6,457 bases of DNA, taken from positions 1-6,457 of the forward strand of contig CAYWIM010000139.1 of assembly GCA_964458325.1 (NCBI GenBank). The letters are read 5' to 3'. Source of the stretch: JAGMXM01 sp964458325 (GTDB lineage Bacteria > Verrucomicrobiota > Verrucomicrobiia > Limisphaerales > UBA1319). Under the pieces are notes generated by a model, which ran no database searches, was not told the DNA's origin, and was given only the letters and a program-made list of their open reading frames with translations. The translations under genes and the position numbers were made by a program. This document shows, piece after piece, positions 1 through 5,968 of this stretch (its first letter is position 1; each line of letters starts with the position of its first letter).

Positions 1-43
1 CTTCTCCCCTCTGGCCGCCAACAATCCGCCCCCAACAAGGAGT

Positions 44-113
44 GCCCGCGGAACATGCCGATCACACGGAAAATCTTGAAATCGCACCTTCCGCAATTCC
101 GTTTTCCGCGGGC
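44..113. repeat. Perfect 10-bp inverted repeat, 50-nt spacer
   Basis: GCCCGCGGAA at 44-53 is the exact reverse complement of TTCCGCGGGC at 104-113. The pair lies just downstream of the stop codon of the minus-strand oxidoreductase gene. Transcribed from that gene, it could fold into a stem with a large 50-base loop, but no U-run follows, so it is not a standard intrinsic terminator. Both arms contain the self-complementary core CCGCGG. The rest of 1-121 shows no coding region or RNA gene that I can support. Confidence 0.4.
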
Positions 114-121
114 TCGATCGC

Positions 122-1414
122 TTACACTTTCGGCAGCGTGTAGGGCGCGCGGTATTCTTTGGTGAGCAGCGCGTTCGCATCCCGATCGCTCGCGAAGTTC
201 TCCGCCTTGGGATCGAAGCGGATGTCGCGCTTGAGCCGGGTGCAAATGTTGCCCAGATGGCAAATGGTCGTGCTGAGCCGGCCCAGCTCGACGTCTGCAT
301 TCGGCTTCTCGCGGCTCTTGATGCAATCGAGGAAGTTCCTGGTGTGGGATCCGCCCGACGATTTCTCGACGAGAGCGGGCTCGCCTCTCTTGGTGAACAC
401 CTTCCATCCGGAGCCGTCCACGACCAGCCCGGCTTCGGTCCCGTAGAACGCGGTGCCGGCCGTCGCTTCCCCGAGCGGCAGGACATTTTGGAAGCTGTGG
501 AGCTCCCACACCAGCGCCAGGTCGCCGTAATCGTACGTCATCACTTGCGTATCGGGCACTTCCTTGGCGTCATCGAGCCAGTAAATGCCGGAGCTGCCCG
601 AGATATGTTTGGGCAGGCAGTTCTCGACGCCGCGCAGCGCCTGGATCCCCCACATGGCCACATCGAGCATATGGACGCCCTGGTTGCCCAGCTCGGTGTT
701 CCCGTAATCCCAGAAGAACCGCCAATTGTAATGGAATCGGTTGATGTTAAAGAGCCGCTTCGGGGCCGGCCCGAGCCACCGGTCGTAATCGACACCCGCG
801 GGCGCCGCGCTGTCGGCTGGACGGCCGATGCTGCCCCGGACCTGGCACATCCAGGCCTTGATCAAGCACACCTTCCCCAGCTTGCCCGATGCCACATACT
901 CGACGGCGCTCCGGAAATGCCCGCCGCTGCGCCGCTGGGTTCCGACCTGCATCACGCGCCGGTACTTCCGCGCCGCATCGCGCATCATGTGGCCTTCGTG
1001 GATGGTCTGCGACAGCGGCTTCTCGATATAGACGTCCTTGCCCGCCTGGCAGGCGAGGATGGTCTGGATCGCGTGCCAGTGATCCGGGGTGGCGATGATC
1101 ACGCCATCGATGTCTTTGTCTTCGAGCACGCGCTCGAAGAGCTTTTCATGCGCCGGTTTCTTGCCCTGAGCTTTCTCGAGGACGGCGCCGATCTTGCTCA
1201 GGATGGCATCGTCGATGTCGCAGAACGTCTTGATTTCCGCGCCGTCCTTGATCGCGTTGAGCGCCACGCCGCGGCCCTGGTTATTGCCGCCGATCAGAGC
1301 CAGCACGATCTTCTCGTTGGCGCCCCATGCGGCAGGATTGAGCCCGAGGAAACCTCCGGCAGCCAAGGCCGTCCCGGTCTTCTTTAGAAAGGTTCTTCGA
1401 TTTTCGGTTTTCAT
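122..1414 (-). CDS. Tat-exported Gfo/Idh/MocA family oxidoreductase
   Basis: The 430-residue protein is a probable NAD(P)-dependent sugar or sugar-derivative oxidoreductase of the Gfo/Idh/MocA family. A twin-arginine signal (NRRTFLKK, R6-R7) is followed by a hydrophobic stretch and a likely cleavage site after PAAWGA (about residue 32), so it should be exported folded with its cofactor. The Rossmann domain starts at about residue 36 with a glycine-rich turn, IGGNNQGRG (41-49), which departs from plain GxGxxG. The family EKP motif is at 131-133 (K132 presumed catalytic). GNQGVHMLD (243-251) supplies the conserved His248 and Asp251 of the C-terminal domain. The start was chosen because the Tat motif follows it at once and GAAGGA lies 9 bases upstream; an extension to 1519 would put a non-signal sequence before the Tat motif. 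PVC genomes carry many such paralogues, often linked to carbohydrate breakdown. The substrate is unknown, and a GH109-like glycosidase role is possible. It diverges from the sigma-kinase genes. Confidence 0.93.
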   Translation of the reverse strand: MKTENRRTFLKKTGTALAAGGFLGLNPAAWGANEKIVLALIGGNNQGRGVALNAIKDGAEIKTFCDIDDAILSKIGAVLEKAQGKKPAHEKLFERVLEDKDIDGVIIATPDHWHAIQTILACQAGKDVYIEKPLSQTIHEGHMMRDAARKYRRVMQVGTQRRSGGHFRSAVEYVASGKLGKVCLIKAWMCQVRGSIGRPADSAAPAGVDYDRWLGPAPKRLFNINRFHYNWRFFWDYGNTELGNQGVHMLDVAMWGIQALRGVENCLPKHISGSSGIYWLDDAKEVPDTQVMTYDYGDLALVWELHSFQNVLPLGEATAGTAFYGTEAGLVVDGSGWKVFTKRGEPALVEKSSGGSHTRNFLDCIKSREKPNADVELGRLSTTICHLGNICTRLKRDIRFDPKAENFASDRDANALLTKEYRAPYTLPKV

Positions 1415-1423
1415 AATTTTAGA

Positions 1424-1429
1424 TCCTTC
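1424..1429 (-). promoter_or_regulatory. Ribosome binding site of the oxidoreductase gene
   Basis: Read on the minus strand this is GAAGGA, 9 bases before the ATG at 1414-1412. It decides the start: it places initiation directly before the Tat signal peptide and argues against the upstream in-frame ATG at 1519. Confidence 0.7.
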
Positions 1430-1491
1430 ACATGCGCTCTCCGCAGTCAACCAAATCATGGCGCAGGATTTCGGCTTGCCAGCGGGACTTC

Positions 1492-1522
1492 GGTTTGGAC
1501 ATGATATTGCTGTATCCAAGCC
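1492..1522 (+). repeat. Operator-like imperfect inverted repeat before sigma gene
   Basis: GGTTTGGA (1492-1499) and TCCAAGCC (1515-1522) form an inverted repeat of 8 pairs, seven Watson-Crick and one T-G, around a 15-base AT-richer centre. It ends 27 bases before the GTG start. As DNA it is the size of a dimeric regulator site; as RNA it could be a 5'-leader hairpin. There is only one copy, so chance is not excluded. Confidence 0.3.
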
Positions 1523-1536
1523 AACGGTCAGCCTGC

Positions 1537-1545
1537 GGGGGGAAG
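1537..1545 (+). promoter_or_regulatory. Purine-rich ribosome binding site, sigma gene
   Basis: GGGGGGAAG precedes the GTG at 1550, with the G-run ending 7 bases upstream of it. It supports the GTG start, as does the fact that the sequence right after it (VTQIL) matches the usual N-terminus of this sigma family. Confidence 0.55.
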
Positions 1546-1549
1546 TGTC

Positions 1550-2143
1550 GTGATCGGCGTCACGCAGATCTTGAGCGCCATCGAGCGCGGGGAGCCTCGT
1601 GCGGCGGAGGAGTTGCTGCCCCTGGTTTATGACGAATTGCGACGGCTGGCGGCACGTAAACTATCCAACGAGAAAGCCGGTCAAACCCTGCAGGCCACCG
1701 CGCTCGTCCACGAAGCCTGGTTGCGCCTGGTCGTCCCCGGACCCGATGGAGAAGTGCCGAGGTGGGATGGCCGCCGCCATTTCTTCGCCGCCGCCGCCGA
1801 AGCCATGCGGCGAATCCTCATCGAAAACGCCCGCCGGAAGTTGTCTTCTTGCCACGGGGGCCGGCTCCAGCGCGTGAATTTGGACCAAATCGAGCTGGCC
1901 GAATCTACGCCGCCACCGGAATTGCTGGCCCTGGACGAGGCTTTGCAGGAATTGGCGGCCACCGATCCCAACACGGTAGAACTCATCAAGTTGCGGTTCT
2001 ACGCCGGGCTCACGGACGAGCAGACGGCCGAGATGCTCGGAGTCTCGCGCCGGACCGCCGATCGGATGTGGGCCTTTGGCCGGGCATGGCTCTACCGGGC
2101 GCTGCGCGATGGCGAGCGGGGCGGGCCGGACCTGAGATCGTGA
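1550..2143 (+). CDS. ECF sigma factor, Sig-70_X6 type, kinase-linked
   Basis: The 197-residue protein is an extracytoplasmic-function sigma factor that would direct RNA polymerase to a small set of promoters. Sigma region 2 covers about residues 5-98, with the family hallmarks AAEELLPLVYDELRRLA (18-34), GQTLQATALVHEAWLRL (44-60) and HFFAAAAEAMRRILIENARR (77-96). Sigma region 4 runs from about 126 to 185; its helix-turn-helix is LTDEQTAEMLGVSRRTADRM (154-173), followed by WAFGRAWLYRAL. Length is normal for the family (about 180-200). Unlike canonical ECF factors, which have DAED before LVQE, this one has QATA at 48-51 with Thr50 inside. No anti-sigma gene is adjacent; instead a kinase gene starts 10 bases after its stop, and that kinase's ribosome site overlaps this stop codon, implying one operon and coupled translation. 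Regulation by the kinase is inference. The GTG start is supported by the leader and the family N-terminus. Confidence 0.93.
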   Translation: MIGVTQILSAIERGEPRAAEELLPLVYDELRRLAARKLSNEKAGQTLQATALVHEAWLRLVVPGPDGEVPRWDGRRHFFAAAAEAMRRILIENARRKLSSCHGGRLQRVNLDQIELAESTPPPELLALDEALQELAATDPNTVELIKLRFYAGLTDEQTAEMLGVSRRTADRMWAFGRAWLYRALRDGERGGPDLRS

Positions 2144-2153
2144 GGGGGCAACC

Positions 2154-3383
2154 ATGAGCGATGACATCTCGAAGCCGGTGCGCGAGATCTTCGCGGATGC
2201 GCTCGAGTTGAGAGATTCCGCCGAGCGCGATCTCTACCTGGCACAAGCCTGTGGCCAGGATGCTCGGCTGCGCCAGATGGTCGAGTCCCTGTTGAAGGCG
2301 CATCAGCAGGCCGGCGCCTTCATGCAGCCACGTCGCGTTCCACGAGCCGAGGATCTCATCCGCGAAGGGCCCGGCACGGTGATCGGGCGCTACAAGCTCC
2401 TTCAGCAGATCGGCGAGGGCGGATTCGGCCTGGTGTTCATGGCCGAGCAGCTCGAACCGGTCCAGCGGATGGTCGCCCTCAAGATCATCAAGGCCGGCAT
2501 GGATACCCGCGAGGTGATCGCCCGGTTCGAAGCCGAGCGGCAGGCGCTGGCGATGATGGATCATCCCAACATCGCTCGTGTGCTCGATGCCGGGGCGACC
2601 GAGAGCGGCCGGCCGTATTTCGTGATGGAGCTGGTCCGGGGCATTTCCGTTACGGAGTATTGCGACCAGCGTCATCTTTCGACCCAGGACAGGTTGCACC
2701 TGTTCGTCCAGATCTGTCATGGCGTCGAGCACGCCCACCAGAAAGGCATCATCCATCGCGATCTCAAGCCGGCCAACATTCTGATCACGACGATCGATGG
2801 CGAGCCGATGCCCAAAATCATCGATTTCGGCGTCGTCAAAGCCATCGGGCAACGGCTGACGACGAAGACCCTGTTCACCCGATTCGAGGAGTTCATTGGC
2901 ACCCCCGCCTACATGAGCCCCGAACAGGCCGAGTTCAGCGGCGTCGATGTGGATACGCGTTCCGACATCTATGCGCTGGGCGTCCTGCTGTACGAGCTGC
3001 TGACCGGCCGAACGCCGTTCGACCAGGAAACACTCCGACGGGCGGGCTTGGACGAAATGCGGCGCATGATCCGGGAAACCGAGCCAGCCCGTCCATCGAC
3101 GGTCCTTCATGGCTTGGGAGGCACCCATCGCGAAATCGCGGAGCGCCGCCACGCCGATCCCAACGCCCTCGCTCGCCAACTCGAAGGCGATCTGGACTGG
3201 ATTGTGATGAAGTGCCTCGAGAAGGACCGTGCGCGCCGCTATGCGACGGCGCACACGCTCGCCCTCGACGTCCAGCGGCATCTGAACCATGAACCCGTGG
3301 CCGCCGGCCCGCCCAGCAAACTCTACCGCACCAGGAAATTCGTGCGACGGCATCGCGTGGGGTCGCCCTGGCGGCCAGCGTGA
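2154..3383 (+). CDS. Ser/Thr kinase, N-terminal part of frameshifted kinase-WD40 gene
   Basis: The 409 residues form a complete Hanks-type Ser/Thr kinase that probably phosphorylates the sigma factor encoded just upstream. Residues 1-60 form a helical N-terminal segment common to PVC kinases (YLAQACGQDARLR, then VESLLKAH). The kinase domain spans about 80-380: glycine loop GEGGFGLV (87-94), VALK with Lys110, helix-C Glu128, HRDLKPAN (201-208, Asp203), DFG (224-226), TPAYMSPE (250-257) and Asp271 in the SDIYALG helix. All catalytic residues are present, so activity is expected. A basic stretch, RTRKFVRRHR (392-401), precedes the membrane in related proteins, but here the frame then runs into SPWRPA and stops. 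The -1 frame continues GVALAASVSLTL, the expected transmembrane helix. The gene therefore looks broken by one missing G at 3359-3362. Its stop overlaps the possible GTG of the downstream frame (GTGA). The ribosome site GAGGGGG (2142-2148) overlaps the sigma stop. Confidence 0.92.
   Translation: MSDDISKPVREIFADALELRDSAERDLYLAQACGQDARLRQMVESLLKAHQQAGAFMQPRRVPRAEDLIREGPGTVIGRYKLLQQIGEGGFGLVFMAEQLEPVQRMVALKIIKAGMDTREVIARFEAERQALAMMDHPNIARVLDAGATESGRPYFVMELVRGISVTEYCDQRHLSTQDRLHLFVQICHGVEHAHQKGIIHRDLKPANILITTIDGEPMPKIIDFGVVKAIGQRLTTKTLFTRFEEFIGTPAYMSPEQAEFSGVDVDTRSDIYALGVLLYELLTGRTPFDQETLRRAGLDEMRRMIRETEPARPSTVLHGLGGTHREIAERRHADPNALARQLEGDLDWIVMKCLEKDRARRYATAHTLALDVQRHLNHEPVAAGPPSKLYRTRKFVRRHRVGSPWRPA
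3359..3362 (+). other. Frameshift site, run of four G
   Basis: The kinase frame reads CGC GTG GGG TCG CCC and stops at 3381-3383. Moving back one base after GGG gives GTC GCC CTG GCG GCC, i.e. VALAA, which joins directly to the in-frame SLTLMIGF of the WD40 part and completes a membrane helix. A fifth G would restore one frame of 1260 residues (403 + 857). The site is not a standard X XXY YYZ slippery heptamer, though a glycyl-tRNA on GGG (3360-3362) could re-pair with GGG at 3359-3361. No strong downstream hairpin is visible. Confidence 0.8.
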
Positions 3384-5935
3384 GCCTGACCCTCATGATT
3401 GGATTCATCCTGGCGGCGATCGGATTCGTGCGGGCGAGCCAACAACGGGATCGCGCATTGGCCGCCGAGAAAGAAGCCGACGACGGCCGCCGCGAGGCGA
3501 TCCATCAACGCCAACACGCCGAGGCCAGCCTCCGCCGGCTCGAGCTCCGGGGCGCACAATACTTGTTCGCTCGCGGCAAGTCCGCTCGGGCGCTATCGGT
3601 TTTGGCCTCCCTGTTCCGCCAGGATCCAAACGATCCCGTCGCCACCGAGTGGCTCATGAACGAACTCATGCATCGGAACTACGCACTTCCCGCGATTCCG
3701 CCCCTCGTCCAGCTCGATCTGGTGACTTCCGCGCGGTTCAGCCCGGATGGCCGCCGAATCCTCACGGCCGCGCGCAATAACAGCGCATGCGTCTGGGATT
3801 CAGCGACGGGCCAGCCGATCACCCCCCTGTTGCGACACGATCCGAGCCTCGTCAAGCCGGGCGAGTTCATGGCCGGCGTCCACCCTCTGGTGGCAGCGTT
3901 CAGTCCGGATGGCCGGCGCGTCGCAACCGGTTCGATCGACGGCACCGCCCGGATCTGGGACGCTGCCACAGGCGTTCCGCTCACACCCCCGATGCTCCAC
4001 TCGAATTGGATCTCCTGGGTGGTGTTCAGTCCGGATGGCAGCCGGGTCGCCACGGCCTGCAAGGATGGGGGCGCGCGCTTGTGGGACTCGATCGCAGGCA
4101 AGCCGATGGGCATCGACCTCAAGCACGATGCCTGGGTTAATACCGTCGAATTCAGCCCCGACGGCCTGCTCGTGACCACCGCCTCTGACGACTACTCCGC
4201 TCGTGTCTGGGAAACCGCCACGGGCAAGCCCGCCAGTCCACCGCTGCGCCACCGGCGCGAGGTCACCCACGCCGTGTTCAGTCCGGATGGACGGCAAGTC
4301 GCCACCGCATCCGCGGACGGCCGAGCGCAGGTTTGGCACGCTCGGACGGGCGAGGCGATTGGACAACCATTCGCGCACGCGGCCAGCGTCATGCGCGTTG
4401 CTTTTAGCCCCGATGGCTCGATCCTGGCTACGGCATCCTGGGACAAGACAGCCCGGCTTTGGAACACGCAAACCGCGGAGCCCATGGGACAACCACTCCA
4501 GCATGAAGATGTCGTTCGTGATGTCCGGTTCAGCCCCGATGGACACCGCGTCGCGACCGCTTCGAGGGACAAGACCGCGCGCGTCTGGGATGTCCGCACC
4601 CAGGAACCGATCACCGAGTTCATTCGTCATCATGACGCGGTTTGGGCCGCCGAGTTCAGCCCGGATGGGCAGCGGCTGCTCACTGCATCCGCCGATCGCA
4701 CCGCCCAGGTCTGGGACGTCCGGCCCAGTCGCGCCCTGGTCCATGCCCTGCCCCATAAGATGCGGATTATTTCGGTGGACTGGTCCGCCGATGGCCGCCG
4801 AATCCTGGCGGTTTCCCCCAATCAGGTCCACATCTGGAATGCGGAAACAGGTCGCGCCTCCGAAGGGCCGGCCATGGCATCGCTGAGAGGTGTCCGCTGC
4901 GCAAGGTTCAGCCCCGATGGCAACTCGCTGGTCATTGCGATGGGGGACGGGACCGCTCAGATTTTTGATGGCCAGGGCCAACAATCATTGTCTCCGTCTC
5001 TCCCGCATGAAGGAGCCGTTTTGGACGCCGCGTTCAGCCCGGATGGCCGCATGGTTGTCACCGCCTCGGACGACCGAACGGCTCGAGTGTGGGATTGCGC
5101 CTCCGGCCGGCCTCGAGGACAACCCCTTCGGCACAATGACTCGGTGCGAGCCGCCCGGTTCAGCCCCGATGGCCAAACCGTCGTCACCGCCAGCACCGAC
5201 CACACTGCCCGCCTTTGGAACGTCGCCACCGGCGAACCTCGATCCCCACCGCTGCCACACGACGATGTCGTCGTCAGTGCCCAGTTCAATCCGTCCGGCG
5301 AACAGATCGTCACAGCCTCGTGGGATCATTCAGCCAGAGTTTGGGATGCCGGCTCGGGAACCATCCACGGATCCCCTTTGCGGCACACCGCGCCGGTCCT
5401 CTCCGCCCAATTCAGTCCCGATGGCAAGTGGATCGTCACCGCTTCCGCGGATGAAACCGCTCGGATCTGGGATTGGCGAAGCGGCCAGCCAGCCGGCGAA
5501 CCCCTCGCCCATGAAGGCCGAGTCAACTGGGCTGTGTTCTCGCCCGATAGCCGGCGCCTGCTGACGGCCTCGGTCGACGGCAACGCCGGCCTCTGGGATG
5601 CGCATACCGGTTTCCGCCTCGCTACCGGACTCCGCCATCGCACGCTGGTCGAGCACGCACAATTCAGCCCGGACGGACACCGGATTGCCACCGCGCCATT
5701 CGATTATCAAGTGCGGATCTGGGAAATCGCGGATTCGCGTCTGCCCGCCCCGACCTGGCTGGCCGAGTTGGCCGAAGCAGTCGCTGGGGAGAAGCTCGAT
5801 TCGCATGGCGTCCCCGTAGACGTGCCGGCCAGTCAGTACTTCGAACTCGAATCTCGACTCGAATCGCTGCCGGCCGACGACACCTATGCCCGCTGGGCAC
5901 GGCGATTCATCACGGATCGTATTGCCCGCCCATAA
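3380..5935 (+). CDS. Membrane-anchored 16-unit WD40 protein, C-terminal part of kinase gene
   Basis: From the GTG at 3380 this frame encodes 851 residues; the same frame is open back to 3362, adding VALAAS. It starts with a transmembrane helix (to about residue 17), then an Arg/Glu-rich probable coiled coil (18-58) and a TPR-like segment (about 58-98, ARGKSARALSVLASLFRQDP). Sixteen WD40 units follow, with FSPDG-type motifs at residues 120, 174 and then every 42 residues to 762. A conserved-looking tail (about 785-851, LPAPTWLAELAEAV to FITDRIARP) closes the protein, so the 3' end is intact. Sixteen blades would suit two eight-bladed propellers. The basic residues before the helix lie on the kinase side, predicting an outward-facing WD40 region. 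It is probably the sensor or scaffold half of the upstream kinase. No good ribosome site precedes 3380, so separate initiation would depend on the GTGA stop-start overlap. ATG 3395 is another possible start but would cut into the helix. Confidence 0.9.
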   Translation: MSLTLMIGFILAAIGFVRASQQRDRALAAEKEADDGRREAIHQRQHAEASLRRLELRGAQYLFARGKSARALSVLASLFRQDPNDPVATEWLMNELMHRNYALPAIPPLVQLDLVTSARFSPDGRRILTAARNNSACVWDSATGQPITPLLRHDPSLVKPGEFMAGVHPLVAAFSPDGRRVATGSIDGTARIWDAATGVPLTPPMLHSNWISWVVFSPDGSRVATACKDGGARLWDSIAGKPMGIDLKHDAWVNTVEFSPDGLLVTTASDDYSARVWETATGKPASPPLRHRREVTHAVFSPDGRQVATASADGRAQVWHARTGEAIGQPFAHAASVMRVAFSPDGSILATASWDKTARLWNTQTAEPMGQPLQHEDVVRDVRFSPDGHRVATASRDKTARVWDVRTQEPITEFIRHHDAVWAAEFSPDGQRLLTASADRTAQVWDVRPSRALVHALPHKMRIISVDWSADGRRILAVSPNQVHIWNAETGRASEGPAMASLRGVRCARFSPDGNSLVIAMGDGTAQIFDGQGQQSLSPSLPHEGAVLDAAFSPDGRMVVTASDDRTARVWDCASGRPRGQPLRHNDSVRAARFSPDGQTVVTASTDHTARLWNVATGEPRSPPLPHDDVVVSAQFNPSGEQIVTASWDHSARVWDAGSGTIHGSPLRHTAPVLSAQFSPDGKWIVTASADETARIWDWRSGQPAGEPLAHEGRVNWAVFSPDSRRLLTASVDGNAGLWDAHTGFRLATGLRHRTLVEHAQFSPDGHRIATAPFDYQVRIWEIADSRLPAPTWLAELAEAVAGEKLDSHGVPVDVPASQYFELESRLESLPADDTYARWARRFITDRIARP
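3737..5725 (+). repeat. Tandem WD40-coding repeats, 126-bp period
   Basis: Sixteen units are marked by TTCAGCCCGGATGG-like sequence coding FSPDG and ending in a WD-type dipeptide. The first unit starts at 3737. The second starts at 3899 after a 12-residue insertion, and from there each unit begins exactly 126 bases after the last: 3899, 4025, 4151, 4277, 4403, 4529, 4655, 4781, 4907, 5033, 5159, 5285, 5411, 5537, 5663. Units at 4781 and 4907 are the most degenerate (WSADG for FSPDG; IFD for IWD). Confidence 0.9.
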
Positions 5936-5968
5936 AACCTCTGGAAGTGGCCGCCGAGGCGCAGGCTG

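Larger units (their letters stand above)
1415..1549. promoter_or_regulatory. Divergent intergenic region, presumed promoters
   Basis: This 135-base gap separates the minus-strand oxidoreductase from the plus-strand sigma gene and must hold both 5' regions. On the minus strand, TTGACT (plus positions 1445-1450) resembles a -35 box, but no good -10 sits 16-18 bases from it. On the plus strand, TTGGAC (1495-1500) and TTGCCA (1476-1481) are -35-like, again without a convincing -10. The sigma gene may therefore use an alternative sigma factor, possibly its own product. No gene is visible here. Confidence 0.35.

Noticed and set aside
90..121. Intrinsic terminator directly after the oxidoreductase stop
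   Set aside because: The short CCGC/GCGG pairing encloses a long interior and no T-run follows on the minus strand.
257..1387. 376-residue open frame on the plus strand, antisense to the oxidoreductase
   Set aside because: It is a mirror of a well-supported gene in GC-rich DNA, its translation shows no recognisable domain, and it is rich in Arg, Ala, Asp and His as expected of a shadow frame.
1440..1450. Sigma-70 promoter of the oxidoreductase using TTGACT on the minus strand
   Set aside because: No acceptable -10 lies 16-18 bases away; the only AT-rich candidate, TAAAAT, is 23 bases off and abuts the start codon.
1415..1519. N-terminal extension of the oxidoreductase to an ATG at 1519
   Set aside because: It would bury the Tat signal 35 residues inside the protein; the ATG at 1414 has a GAAGGA ribosome site and begins right at the signal peptide.
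2010..3353. 447-residue open frame on the minus strand, antisense to the kinase
   Set aside because: It overlaps the whole kinase, whose catalytic motifs are clear, and has no recognisable motif of its own.
3359..3383. Programmed -1 frameshift with a standard slippery heptamer
   Set aside because: The site is C GTG GGG T, not X XXY YYZ, and only a 4-bp stem is visible downstream, so I do not claim programmed recoding and leave it as one possibility.
3800..4984. 394-residue open frame on the minus strand, antisense to the WD40 repeats
   Set aside because: Its internal repetition merely mirrors the 126-bp WD40 coding period.
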